Assembly: GCA_016748015.1 (NCBI GenBank)
Contig: JAAOMT010000436.1
Span: forward strand, 368,091-432,090
Source of the DNA: Geosiphon pyriformis
Lineage: Eukaryota > Glomeromycota > Glomeromycetes > Archaeosporales > Geosiphonaceae
Direction of reading: 5' to 3'
DNA: 64,000 nucleotides
Both the position numbers and the translations under genes were made by a program. The notes beneath the pieces are model-generated. The model searched no databases. It had not been told where the DNA came from and saw only the letters and a list, made by a program, of their open reading frames with translations. Below are positions 11,729 to 23,400 of the stretch, in pieces (within the stretch, counting starts at the first letter, position 1; each line of letters opens with the position of its first letter).

Positions 11729-14700
11729 TTATTTTTTTTTTTAATATTGAGCTTTATTAAGATCTCTTAAATCTCTTAACTTTTTTTTTAGATTAGTTTT
11801 ATTACTTTTTTCTTAAGAATTACTTGGGCAATATTAGTTTGTAATTTTTCAAATTGAATATTGGTAATTTTTTCTAATTGGTTAATAATTACTGTGTTTA
11901 TTGTTAAATATAACAGTATTTCTGAACAGTTTTGAAATTCTGTTTGTAACTGGTATATTGCTTATGTCTATATAAATAGATTGTTCAAGTTGTTATAATA
12001 TTGTTATGTTAAACATCTATTTTGTTTTATCTGTATATAAGTTCTGAATATTAAGCTTTTGTTCTAAGTAATAATAGCAAAAATTTTTCGAAAATTGTTG
12101 TGTTCACTATTTTCAATTTTTTTTATTAATTTTTTGTATAATACTATTGTTTTTGGTATTTTTATAAATATTTTTATTTTTGCTATTATATTTTTTACTA
12201 TATTTTTATATCTTCTGTATATCTTATATTGTATTTTATATTGGGATTTTTATTTCTTTTTAGTATATTGAATAGTTTGTTAATAGATTGTAATTTTTAT
12301 GTTTAGTTTTTGATGTTTAATTATTTGGAATAGTTATTAGGCTAGTGAATAAATGTTGTCAGTAATTTTCATCTTTTTATTTGCTTTTGTCATGTGTATT
12401 AAGTCTTTATATACTGTTTTTGTAGCTTACTTTAACATGTTTATGTCAAATAATTATAATTGATTTTAAATTTTGTGAAATCTTATCTGGTTGAAATAGT
12501 ATTTATTGTAATTTTAATTGTAAAATATTACTAATAGATAATAATACTATATTGTAATATGATTTCAGTCAATTCTTATGTGCAATTTTGTTGTTCTATC
12601 TTAATTTATAAGTTCTATTTCTTAGAATTTCTTTAATGTAAAATGATTTATTCTATTTAGAGTTAAATTTTCTACTTTATTGTTTTTCTGTTTTAGTATA
12701 ATATAAGAATACTTTGTCTCTAATTTTAAATTTAACTGGTTTATCTAATAACTAGTTATCATGTCATTTTTTTTGTTTTGCTTGTAACTTTTGTATATTA
12801 TTAGCTGTTTTTTGTCTTTTGTTTTCTAGAGTTTCTATTAAGTTATATGTTTTTTTTAGTAATGTTTCTCGAAAGTTGTCTTTTGTTATTGGTTTTATTA
12901 GATATGTATTAATATTTATTTTAACTAATAATATTGCTGTTTTACTATAAACAAGTTCAAATAGTATTGTTTATGTAATATCTTGTTTTATTGTTCAATA
13001 AACAAATAATACTAATAGTATAAACAAATTCTATTCATTCTGGTTTTTTTGGCTGATCTTGACTATTACTTTACACAATATTCTGTTAAATTTTTTGACT
13101 AAGCCATTTGTTTATGAATAATATAGTAATGATAATAGTTTTTTAATTTCAAATCTTTAACTTAATTTTGTTAATGTTCTGTTTACAAAGTAAGTTTTTT
13201 AATCTGATAACAATTTTTTTGGACATTTATATTAACAAATCAAATCTTAGTAGACAAATTCAGTTATAAATTTTGCATCTGCTTTTTGAATTGCTTTTGT
13301 TTCTGGCTATTTTGTAAGATAGTTTATGACTACTGCTATATATCAATTGCTTTTGCTGGTTATTATTAATAATCTAACTAAGTTAATTTCAATTCAATCA
13401 AATAGTTGTTCTACTTTAATTGATCTTAGTGGTTTACTGGATATTATTTCTTTTCTTCTCTGACAAACATTACAATTTTGAACATATTAGATAATATTTA
13501 AATATATAAATAGCCAATAATATTTTTTTCTGGTTTTTTTTATGATTGCTTCTTTATGAAAATGTTTTGCTATCAAATTTGAGTATATATTAAACAATAT
13601 TGTTTTTTTTTAATTCTGTGATTATTTTGAGTGGCTAATTTAGATTTTTTCTGTTTTTTTAATATAATATATTTTGGTAAATAATAAAGTATTTTAATTG
13701 TTGTTTTATGTTGTTTTATTTTTTTTGAGATAATTTTTTCTTGAACTGTTGAGTATTAATATAATATTAGAATTGTTGATATTTTTGTGTATTTATTTTT
13801 TGTTATATTTTTGGGTTGAAATGTTTAGATTTGCCTAGATTTAATGTAGATTTTTGTGAAAACATTCCAAATAAATAGTGACTGCTTCAATATCATCTTG
13901 TTTAATTGTGGTAAAACTAATTAATAAGTAATTTAAACTATTATTATTATTAAAATACTATAAAAACGCAGTTTTAGACACATCAAAATCTTAAGATTTG
14001 TTTACAAAATTCTGGTACCACAAGTTAGCAGTATCTTAAAAAAAATATGAGATGGTTTAAATTGCTCTAATATTGTCTCATCTGTTAATTGCAATGGCTT
14101 TTTCTATATTGCTTAGCCATGCTTGAACATTGTTTTCTTTGTCAGTAAATTTTTTTAGTTTTATAATAAGTATATATGCCATTAGTGCAAGTTGTTATTG
14201 TTGTGATTGTTGTTAAAGTTGTGGTTATAATATGGCAATTGGTACAACTGGTAAATTGATTACAATAACTGGAGGTAAGTCTTGCTAAAAAATAGAAGCA
14301 GAATTTGTATTGTTTGGGTTTGGCTGAATTTAAACAATTGGAATTATAATTTTCAGATTATTTGTAATTGGGTTTTGGTTGTTATTTTTCTGATTGCTGT
14401 CTTCTTTTTCTTCTTCTAATTTGGTATTTTTTCAATGGCTGGTAGATTCGAAATTTGGTTAAGATAATAGTAATTAAAGTTCTAATAATGTTGTTGGTCA
14501 CAATTTAAATCCTTCAAAAAAATTGCCATAGATTCCTAATAATTTGGCTTTCTCTTGATTATTTTGGAATGGTATTTTGAATAATAGTGTTTTTAATATG
14601 AGCACAGTTATTGATATTATTTGAATAATACTTTTTGGTATATAATAGTATAATAAGTAAATAGATAAAACAACTCTTAGTTTCTTCTAAGTAAATAGTT

Positions 14701-15122
14701 GTATTTTTTTTGGTGTTTCTGTTAAAGTTTTTAATTTTTTTTTGTCTACAAAAATAATAAAAAATATTTGTTGGTTGTATTTCTTAATTTTTCTGTTTAT
14801 TTTTGTAATTAGTAGTGCAAACAGATAGTTTGGTAAAAGTGTGATGTTTTATAATAATTCACTGTAAAAATTCTTGAAAATGGTTTTTGGATCTTCTTGG
14901 TTTTTCAAGTAGAATTTTATTTTTTTATTAATGTAGAAGTTAAAAGCTAATTTTACAAACCAATAATTATTTTTTAATTCAAAATGAGTTTAATAATGTT
15001 GAAATAAAGATTTTGTGAATCCTAAATAATTTTTTTTTATGATTTTTTGGTTTGTTACTTTTCTGAATAGTTGATATTAGTGCTGGTTCTCTGTTAAATT
15101 ATATCTTACAGAGAGCACCAAA
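11729..15122 (-). pseudogene. Element F gag and pol remnant
   Basis: From the 5' side on the minus strand: Gag (about 15080-13840, including the Asn-rich capsid region near 13950), a deletion junction near 13840, the RNase H tail and the spacer before integrase, the integrase zinc finger near 13440-13490 (its QNC..CQRR cysteines still readable), the integrase core and GPY/F-like tail (about 13400-12450), then the decayed third ORF down to the LTR. Each part aligns with element D or A. All parts carry numerous stops and frameshifts. Confidence 0.7.
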
Positions 15123-15932
15123 TATTACAGATGATTATTTGGAGTGTTAAAACAAATAACAAACCCATAACTTGGTGCTTAATAGCTGAGAATGTTAGTA
15201 ACTTCTAAAGATTTTGGTTGAGTTTTTTGTATAATAAACAAAAATTTAATTAATATTTTTTTTCATGAATTTTTTTTTTTAGTATAATAGTTGGCCTATT
15301 TTAATAGTCATGTTTTTTTGATAAGCTATTCTTAAATTTTTATCCTTGTTTTTGGGTTTTTTATCAGACTATCCTTAACATTAAATATTCAGTGCTTAAT
15401 CTTTTTAATCAATAAGTAAACAATAAAAAAAATAAATAAAAAAAAATAAAAGAAAATAAGAAAATAAAATAAAAAATTGGTATTTTATTAATAGTTATAA
15501 TCAAGAACTATTGTTTCAGTATGATTAAATATTGAATTTTATCAACATAAAATGTTGATAGTATAAAAGCAATTAACATTTTTTTAATCAAATAATGATA
15601 ATATGAATTGAATAATAATGAATAATTTTATTGATATGAGAATAATTTTATTTTAAGTTATAAAAAACTATCTTTTAAAAAAAAAAATATTGTTGTTTTA
15701 AATTAATTTGAACTTTATTAAATATTTTTTCTGCTTTTAATATTTTTACTATATATATATAATTTATATTATATAAAATTTCTTAAAAATTTTCAATTTC
15801 TTTAAAAAAAATTTTAAAATCCTGTAATTTCTCAAAAAAAATCCTAAAATTCTGAAATTTTTCTTTTTATTACATTTATTTCTGATTGGCTATTTTATTT
15901 ATTATTATAATTCCTAATTTTTATAAGTAACA
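15123..15932 (-). repeat. Element F 5' LTR
   Basis: Plus-strand reading starts TATTACAGATG and ends AAGTAACA. At its inner edge (15110-15122) is the GCACCAAA complement of the conserved primer-site region. The hairpin at about 15540-15560 is well kept (arms TATCAACA and TGTTGATA). Confidence 0.75.
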
Positions 15933-17112
15933 ATATCTTTAGAGTTTTAATTATTGCTAAAAAAACTAAAACTTTTATATAAAAATTTAGTTTTATAAAC
16001 ACAAAACTTATTTTATTTCAAGTATTATATATCTTATCTACAAAAAACTTTATCAAACTAGTTAGTCTTGAATTAAATAAAACTTTTTAATTAGATTATT
16101 CTATAAATAATTTAATTTTATTAAAACTTAATTTTTTTGAAAAAAATAATATTATGATTAAAACTCATAGTTTTTATTAATTATTATATGTATTAGTTAT
16201 TAATATTATATAATTAGTCATTTTATTTTTAGATAGTAATTATTAACTTAATTAATAATCTGACTATTAACTTAATTATTGACTTAATTAATGATTTAAT
16301 TATTGATTTAATTATTGATTTGACTATTGATTTGACTATTAACCTAATTATTAATCTAATTATTAATTTAGTTATTGATTTAGTTATTGACCACTTTTAA
16401 TAACTATATAAGTAATAAATTTTTTAACTATAAAAAAATATGATCAAAGTAGCAAAATAAAATCTATTATTAATTACTTTTTTTTATATTTTATATTTTA
16501 TATTTTTTATTTTTAAGTATTTAAACATTTTAAGATTAAAAATTACTTATTAGTATTTATATATCTTATCTTTTTTTTAATTTGTATTGTTAAAATTAGC
16601 TTAAAAAGTAATTACTTACTTTTATAATTTATTAAATAAAAAAACAATTAAAAAACACAATAATATCTATTATTGATTCTAAGAATTACCAAGTTAAAAC
16701 ATAGAATAATAATAGTGATATTATCTTATTAACAACTATAAACTATTTTTCTATCTTTAAATTCTCAAAAAAGATTTACAACTGTAATTTCTATAAGACT
16801 GTTTATATACATTAAATCTTTACTTATTTAATTTATTCTTTTATTGTAATTCTCTCTTTAATTATTTCTATTATTCTATAATTCTGTTCTTCTTTGTTAT
16901 TTATTAACTTGTTATTTCAATTTATAACAATATTATTAAACAATTTATTAAAAACTATTATAATTAACAATATTAAACAAATAATAAATTTTTAATTTAA
17001 AAAACTATAAAAAGCAATATTCAATATTATAATTAAATAATACATTAAAAAAACAATTTTTGAGAATATATATAATTTTACAAAAGCTTATTCTAAAAGA
17101 GAAAAATAATGC
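15933..17112. repeat. AT-rich stretch with 12-bp tandem repeat and inverted relative near 60 kb
   Basis: No gene seen. About 16240-16392 consists of a dozen 12-base units of the form ATTRAYYTAATT. The surrounding ~500 bases (about 15940-16430) are an inverted, diverged copy of about 59800-60300: the reverse complement there shows the same 'catagtttttatta', 'ttttagatagtaat', repeat array and 'taataactatata' in the same order. This points to a dispersed AT-rich element of unknown class. Confidence 0.55.
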
Positions 17113-17398
17113 TATTTTTTTTTTTTTTTTGCTTTATGAGTGAAGTCCAAATACTACCTAGTGCTATACATCAAAGAAATGATCTAAACTAGGCATGAAT
17201 TATGCACTTTTTACACATGACCAGCCACTTGGGCCGATCAGAACAACACTATACAGCTATGTGAACTGAAACTGAGTCACTTACACCTGAAAAAAATAAA
17301 CAAAATTTGCAAAAGCCAAAACGAATACCAAAAGCATTAGTAATGTCAAGCAATTTGACCACTCCAGCCAATAACTCCGAGACCAAACCAGAAATTGA
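17113..17398 (-). pseudogene. LINE segment 3 of 3: ORF2 C terminus, 3' UTR and poly(A)
   Basis: 3' end of the large minus-strand LINE whose other parts are 31642-32126 and 52286-58456. Translation from the cut resumes exactly where the part at 31642 stops (...GSVLISV then SGLVSELLAGVVKLL) and runs to ...VHIAV and a stop at 17249-17251. A ~120-base 3' UTR ends in a run of 16 A on the minus strand (17115-17130). The word ATGCTATTT just outside (17109-17117) also occurs at 58457-58465 and may be the target duplication. Confidence 0.75.
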
Positions 17399-18203
17399 TG
17401 TTATAGATGATTATTTGAGGTCTTAAATCAAATAACAAATCCATAATTTGATGCTCAATTGATGAAATAATGTTGATGTTTGAAAGTTTTGTTGTAAAGT
17501 TCTTTGTATAATAGACAGAAATTTAATAGTTGTTTTCTGTAGCCTTCTGGAATTACAATTTCATCAAATTTTTTTCTCAGCATGGTGGCCGGTAATCCTC
17601 TTAGTAAGCTATCCTCAATTTATGATTATTCTATCTTTGTTTCATGAGTCTTTTACCAGTCCCTATAATGTCTGTATTTTAGTGCTTAATCCTTAATCAA
17701 TTTAGTAAAACAAAAAAATAAAAGAAAATAAAAGAAAATAAACAAAAGCAATTGCAAATTAGTATCTCGTCAATAGTTATGATCAAGAGCTATTGTTCCA
17801 GTGTGGTTAAGTATCAATTATTATCAACATGAAGTGTTGATAGTGGGAGTAGATTTAGATAGTAAATAATTATTTATTTGATATTTGTGAATTGGAAAGT
17901 TGCTTAGATCAAATCTAAACTGAGAGGTCTGTTTTTTTCTACTTCTAATGCTACTACTATATATACATAATTTGAATTCTATGAGATTGCTTATATTCTT
18001 GAGCAATGTGCTATAATTTCTCAAGCAATGCTTATATTGCTAAGCAATATGTCATATTTTCTTGACATCGTTCTACATTGCTGAGTGATGTGCCATAATT
18101 TCTGACATTGCTCCACATTGCTGAGCAATGTGCTCATGTGTTAACTCCTATTCTCTTATTGGTCTACTATCTTTCTATATCTGTTCTCTTTTTTTGAGTA
18201 ACA
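17399..18203 (-). repeat. Element B 3' LTR
   Basis: Plus-strand ends TGTTATAGATG and GAGTAACA. U3 holds a GCAATGT-type repeat array (about 18000-18140) with inverted words such as ACATTGCT and AGCAATGT, and the family hairpin at 17824-17846. Confidence 0.85.
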
Positions 18204-18216
18204 TTATCCCCTTCTT

Positions 18217-18858
18217 TTAATATTGAGCTCTGTCAAAATCTTTGTTTTGAATTAATTCTAATACTTCTTTTTCAAGTATTGTTTGTTTGATTCTGTTTTT
18301 CACGTCTTCTACTTGTGTATTGTTCATTTTTCCCTATTGGTTAATGGTTATGGTTTCTATGTCAAAGTGTAATAGTATTTCTGGATAGTTCTGAAATATG
18401 TTGTGTAGTCGGTACATTGTTTTAACATGTAGTGTTGAATTTGTTTTCTTTCCAATAAATTTTTCAATTTGTTGTATTATGTTTTGGTTGAATATTCTCT
18501 TAGATTTGTTGATATACAACTCCTGAATATTCAACTTTTAACCTAATTGATAGCAGCAATATGATATTGGAAGTTATTCTGTCTATTGCTTCCAATTTTT
18601 TTTTGTAAGCTCCTCTGTTGGTATCATGATAAGTATTTTTCCAAATGTGTTTTTCACTTTTTCTATTAAGTTATCTGTCCAGTTTTTATTATTCTTTGGT
18701 AGCCACTAATATGGTGTATTCTTTGTTTTTTTTTGGGTGTTTTGATAGCAAATTATTTGTTTGTTGATAACAATTTCCATGTTTAGCTGTTGTTGACTTA
18801 AGGCTTGGAACAATTGTTAAGCTATAGTGTGAATATGATCTGGTATTTCTATTTTTTC
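18217..18858 (-). pseudogene. Element B third ORF remnant
   Basis: Counterpart of the ORF3 of elements A, C and D. Readable homologous blocks: IPDHIHTIAQQLFQALSQQ near the start, and MNIQELYINKSKRIFNQNI...KTMYRLHNIFQNYPEILL (18534-18334), which aligns with the D segment VNIQNLYMDKTKQLFDQ...RAIYRIHTAFQDKPEILL. It ends in ..DFDRAQY and a TAA next to the polypurine tract AAAAGAAGGGG. The expected initiator is ATA here instead of ATG. No known domain recognised. Confidence 0.55.
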
Positions 18859-18906
18859 TTGATTGCTTTTGTCGCATGTATTGTGTCTTATATATTTTTT
18901 GTTTGT

Positions 18907-19489
18907 TCAATTTGATGTGTTTGGTTCAATAACTATAATTGGTTCTAAATCTTGTGGAATCTTATCTGGGTGCACTAGTATTCTTTGTACTCTTAGTTGT
19001 GGAATATTATTGGTGAATGATAATGCTATTTGGTAATATAGTTTCAGTCGATCACCATGTGCTGCTTTGGCTAAAATTTTGTTGTTTCATCTTAATTTAT
19101 AAGCTCTATTTCTTAGAATTTCTTCTATGTAAAATGGTTCATTCCATTTGGGGTCGAATTTTCCACTCCATTGTTTTTCCGCTTTGGTATGATATAATAG
19201 TATCTTGGTTTCAATCTTGAATTCAACTGGTTTATCTAGTAGTTGGTTATCATGTCATTTTTTTTGTTTTTTTTGTAACTTTTAAATGTTATTAGCTACT
19301 TTTCGTCATTTGTTTTCTAGTGTTTCCATTAAGTCATATGTTCTTTTCAACAATGTTTTTTGGAAATTATTTTCTGTTATTGGTTCAGTTGGATATGTAT
19401 TGACCTCTATCTCAACTGGTAATGTTGCTGTTCTACTGTATACCAATTCAAATGATGTTGCTTGTATAGTATTTTGCTTTATTGTCTGA
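18907..19489 (-). pseudogene. Element B pol C terminus (integrase end and GPY/F-like tail)
   Basis: Contains the integrase C-terminal part (ATSFELVYSRTAT region at the cut, then the segment rich in Lys/Gln) and the tail AYKLR...H.DRLKPYH-like block near 19050-19120. It ends ...NTSN and a TGA (18907-18909), the same stop position as in A and D. It is truncated at 19489 by insertion of element A within the sequence coding for integrase. Confidence 0.7.
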
Positions 19490-20361
19490 TGTTACTCATC
19501 AAAAAAAACAGATATAGAAAATAGCAGACCAATAAGAGAATAGTATTTAGCACATGAGCATATTGTTCAGCAATATAGAGCAATGTCAGAAATTATGGCA
19601 CATTGCTTAGCAATGTGGAGCAATGTCAGAAAACATGGCATATTGTTCAGCAATATAGAGCAATGGTAGAAAATTAGAGCTCATCACTCAGCAATGTAAG
19701 CATTGCTCAAGAAATCATAGCATATTGTTCAGAAATGTGAGGAATCTTGTAAAACATCAATTATGTATATATAGTAATAGCATTAGAAGTAGAAAAAAAA
19801 GAATCTTTTAGTTAGAAATCTCCCATCTACCAAATATTAAATAAATAAATCATCTACTATCCAAATCTATTCTCCACTATCAACATGAAGTGTTGATAGT
19901 AGTTGATACTTAACTATACTGGAACAATAGCTCTTAATCACAGCTATTGATGAAATACTAACTTGCACATTGCCTTGGCTTATTTCTTTATTTTATTTTA
20001 TTTTATTTTTTCTTTGATTTTTCTTGTTGAATACTAACTGATTAAGGATTAAAGCACTGAATTACTGATGTCAAGGATTGCCTGGTAAAAGACTTCTGCA
20101 AGTGGGTAGGACACATACAGTAGATATGAAATACTTACCAGAGGATTGCCAGCCACCACACCAAGAGAAAAATTGACAGAATTGCAATTCTGGGAAGCTA
20201 TGAATAAAACAACTATTGAATCTCTGTTTATTATACAAAGGACTCCAATAAAACCTTCAGACTACAAAATCTTCAGATTACCATTAACTGCAAACAGTCC
20301 TTTGAGCACCAAGTTATGGGTTTATTATTTGATTTGAGACTCCAAATAAATACTTATAACA
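19490..20361 (+). repeat. Element A 5' LTR
   Basis: Ends TGTTACTCATC and CTTATAACA. U3 has the GCAATGT-type array (19553-19740, about four ~45-base units). The hairpin (19875-19897) has arms CTATCAACA and TGTTGATAG but its loop reads TGAAG, the reverse complement of the loop CTTCA or CTTTA found in the other LTRs when read in element orientation. Confidence 0.85.
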
Positions 20362-20380
20362 TTTGGTGCTCCCTATGAGG
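20362..20380 (+). other. Element A primer-binding-site region
   Basis: TTTGGTGCTCCCTATGAGG begins directly after the LTR. TGG near the start would pair with the CCA end of a tRNA; the same TTTGGTGCT is found inside the 5' LTR of all elements here, including the distant C. The primer tRNA was not identified. Confidence 0.5.
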
Positions 20381-20421
20381 TATAATTCTACAGAGAACCA
20401 GTACCAACAACTCATCCAAAA

Positions 20422-23400
20422 GTGGCAGAATCAGAAAGTGTAGGAACAAACCATCTAGGATTCGCGAAATCTTTATTTTAACATTATTGCCAACACCTAA
20501 AGTTAAACCATAATCACATATCAGCAGAATCAGCCTTTAATTTCTACATCAATGAGAAAATTGCATATTTGTTAGGTACATCAGTAAATATTGAATCAGC
20601 AAAAGAAACTTTTTACAACAAATTAATTCAAAACACCAGCCTACCAACAAATCATAATTTCGCATCCATCATCACTAAGATCAACAAAGAAATCAAACAT
20701 TACATACAGCAAAAATACCCAATTACTTATGCAAGTAAAGGTAAAGAAAAACTACAAACACCAGCAGTAACACCTTAAAAGATACAACCATCTACTTGGA
20801 AGAAAACAAGAGTTGAATTACCAACCAACCTATTATACTATTATACACCCAGAAGTGCCATCAATATAACATTAATAGGCACGTCCACAACAACTGTGAC
20901 ATCAGCATTTGGAAAATTTTCATTTCAAAGTAAATAAAGAAAAGAGGATCTATTAGGACCATATGGCAAATATTTTAAAGGATTTAAATCTTGATCGCCA
21001 ATACCATCAGGATTTCAATTTCCGCCACCTTAACCAAATTTCGGAATAATGAGTCTGTGGGAAATTACTGAATCAGAAAAAGAACAAGAAAAGGAAGAGA
21101 AAGAAGAATACGAGAATCAAGAATTCACTTACCAGAATCTGATCACTGAAAACTCAGAATTTGGAACCCCAAATCCTCAAATCCAGCCAAATCTAAAGCC
21201 AGAAAACCCGGAAATCAAAATTCCAAATATTTAGACACTGCCAACTCAGAATAATTAAAACTCTGAAACAATCAATCAGCAAAACTTACCTCCAGAAATT
21301 ATCATTAATCAGCCACCAATTGAACTGATTATTGAACCAATTCAACAGCAGCCACTCCAGCAACCAATTCAACACTCACAACAGTCAATTCAACAGCCAC
21401 CAGTACCACTTCTACAGCAACAACAACAACCCATGGCATTTGCACCAATCACAAAACTTGAGAAGTTTACCAGCAAAGAGGATGATGTCCAGACATGGAT
21501 TAATAATGTCACCAAAGCAATCACGGTAAATAACTGGGACGACCAAAGAGCCCTCTAAGCAATTCTCTACTTTCTTCAGGATACTGCTGATTCTTGGTAT
21601 CAAAGTTTAGCAGCCAGACCACAAAACTTCCAAGAATTCAAACTGGAGTTCTTGAGATATTTCAGTAATAATAATAGTATTAATCACTTGACCAATACTT
21701 TTACTACTATCAAACAAAAAAAAATGGAAGCAGTCACCACTTATCTGGAATGCTTTCATAGAAATCTGCGACAGATTCAAGCAATCAATGCTAACTATTT
21801 TACAGCACCACAAATCCTCAACCAGTTTATCCATAGCCTACACAGTAGTATCTTGCAGCATGTATGCACATTGTATCCCAACAATCTTCAAGATGCAGTT
21901 ACATATGCCAGAGATTTCGAGTCAGCAGAGTTAGAAGCCAATCATACTCAAGCCATAAATCTAGTGATGAACAGATCATCTAAACTGGATTCCAAATTGA
22001 AACAATTTAGTGATTCAATTAATCAGAAATTAGAGAGATACTTAGCTGACAATTGTGCAATTTATCAACCACCTCAATGATGCCATAATTTGGGAAATGC
22101 GAACCGTTTTCAAAATCAGTCACATCCATCATTGTCAGCAGTACCAAATCAGTTGTGGTAGCAAGAAACACATGTCTGCCACAACTGTGGTAAGCAAGGC
22201 CATATCTAAGTCAATTGTCATACTTATAGCAACTTACGATTAGGGAATCAATATCAAAATTCTGATTGCCAGTTTCAAACTCCGAATAACTATTAAAATC
22301 AAGATTAATCTACTTACCAGCCCATGATGTAACAGCCAATCTATCAACCACCAGTATATCAACTATAGGTCATCTACCAACCACAGCCACCAGCAATTTA
22401 TCAACCACCACCCTAAACAATTTATTAGCCGCCACTCCAGTTAATTTATCAAACACCCCAAATTCAAACACCACCACAAAACTTATCTCAAAATAGAATC
22501 CAAAGGCCAAGAATAACACAACAAAACTGGAGATCAGCAATGATAGTTCACCAACTAATTCCCAGTTCATCAACACAACAATCTGGATCTCATCAGTAGA
22601 ATTTGGGCACCAGTTTTACCCAAAATCAGAATTTCCAACACTATTTAAGTCTCCTAATTACTCCAGAAAATGCCATCTTCTACAACTCAGAAGCCAATCA
22701 ACAACCAGCACTTACCAGCAACATACCTCCAGCCACCATCACCAATGACAAAACATTGGCTGCCATATTCCCTTTCGAACTCGAGGAAACCACAACAGTA
22801 TCACTATTCAGTAGAGCTGCCCTAGAGGAAAAACCCATCACAATAATGTACACTAATGCAAAAGTCGATGGCCACCCCATCAAACTGATCCTAAATAGTA
22901 AATCAGCTGGCAGCATCATCACAAGACAACTCATGGATCAATTAGGTCGCCGAGTTGATCAAGTTATCAGCGCAAGAATCATCACTACCAATGGAGCAAC
23001 CAAAACTCTTATTGGCAAAATTGATGACTTCCCTATAGAAGTCAATGGCATAATTATTCCAATCAAAGTACTAGTCATGGAAGCCACTCAGTACCAAGTG
23101 CTAGTTAGTAATAACTGGCTCACCAAAACAAATGCCATCCTTAATTGGACCACTCAGGAGTTACAACTTAGCCAAAACGGCCAACATACATGAGTACCAG
23201 TAATGTATAACCATTTCAAACCTAGTCACATACCAGTCCCACTAATTAATTTGGAGAAAGAGAAGCCAAAACCCACTTGGAAAGCATACCAAGTGTCATG
23301 GGCCAATGTTGACCACAACAAACTGCTGCCAATACTATCATGGGATGACAACAAAAAGGGAAAACAAAGAGAAAAACTTACCTGGGAGACTGACGATTTG

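Larger units (their letters stand above)
10887..15932 (-). mobile_element. Element F: decayed, internally deleted Ty3-like LTR element
   Basis: Minus-strand element with 3' LTR 10887-11728 and 5' LTR 15123-15932. The flanks are ACAT (10883-10886) and ATAT (15933-15936), which fit one 4-bp target duplication with a single C-to-T change. Its internal 3.4 kb carries the 3' ORF region, integrase and the RNase H tail joined near 13840 directly to Gag, so protease, cysteine-rich domain, dUTPase and RT are gone. Strongly AT-shifted with stops in all frames. Confidence 0.8.

Noticed and set aside
16240-16392. Regular short repeats as a CRISPR array
   Set aside because: Units are 12 bases, AT-only and directly adjacent with no spacers; this is a minisatellite in a eukaryotic genome.
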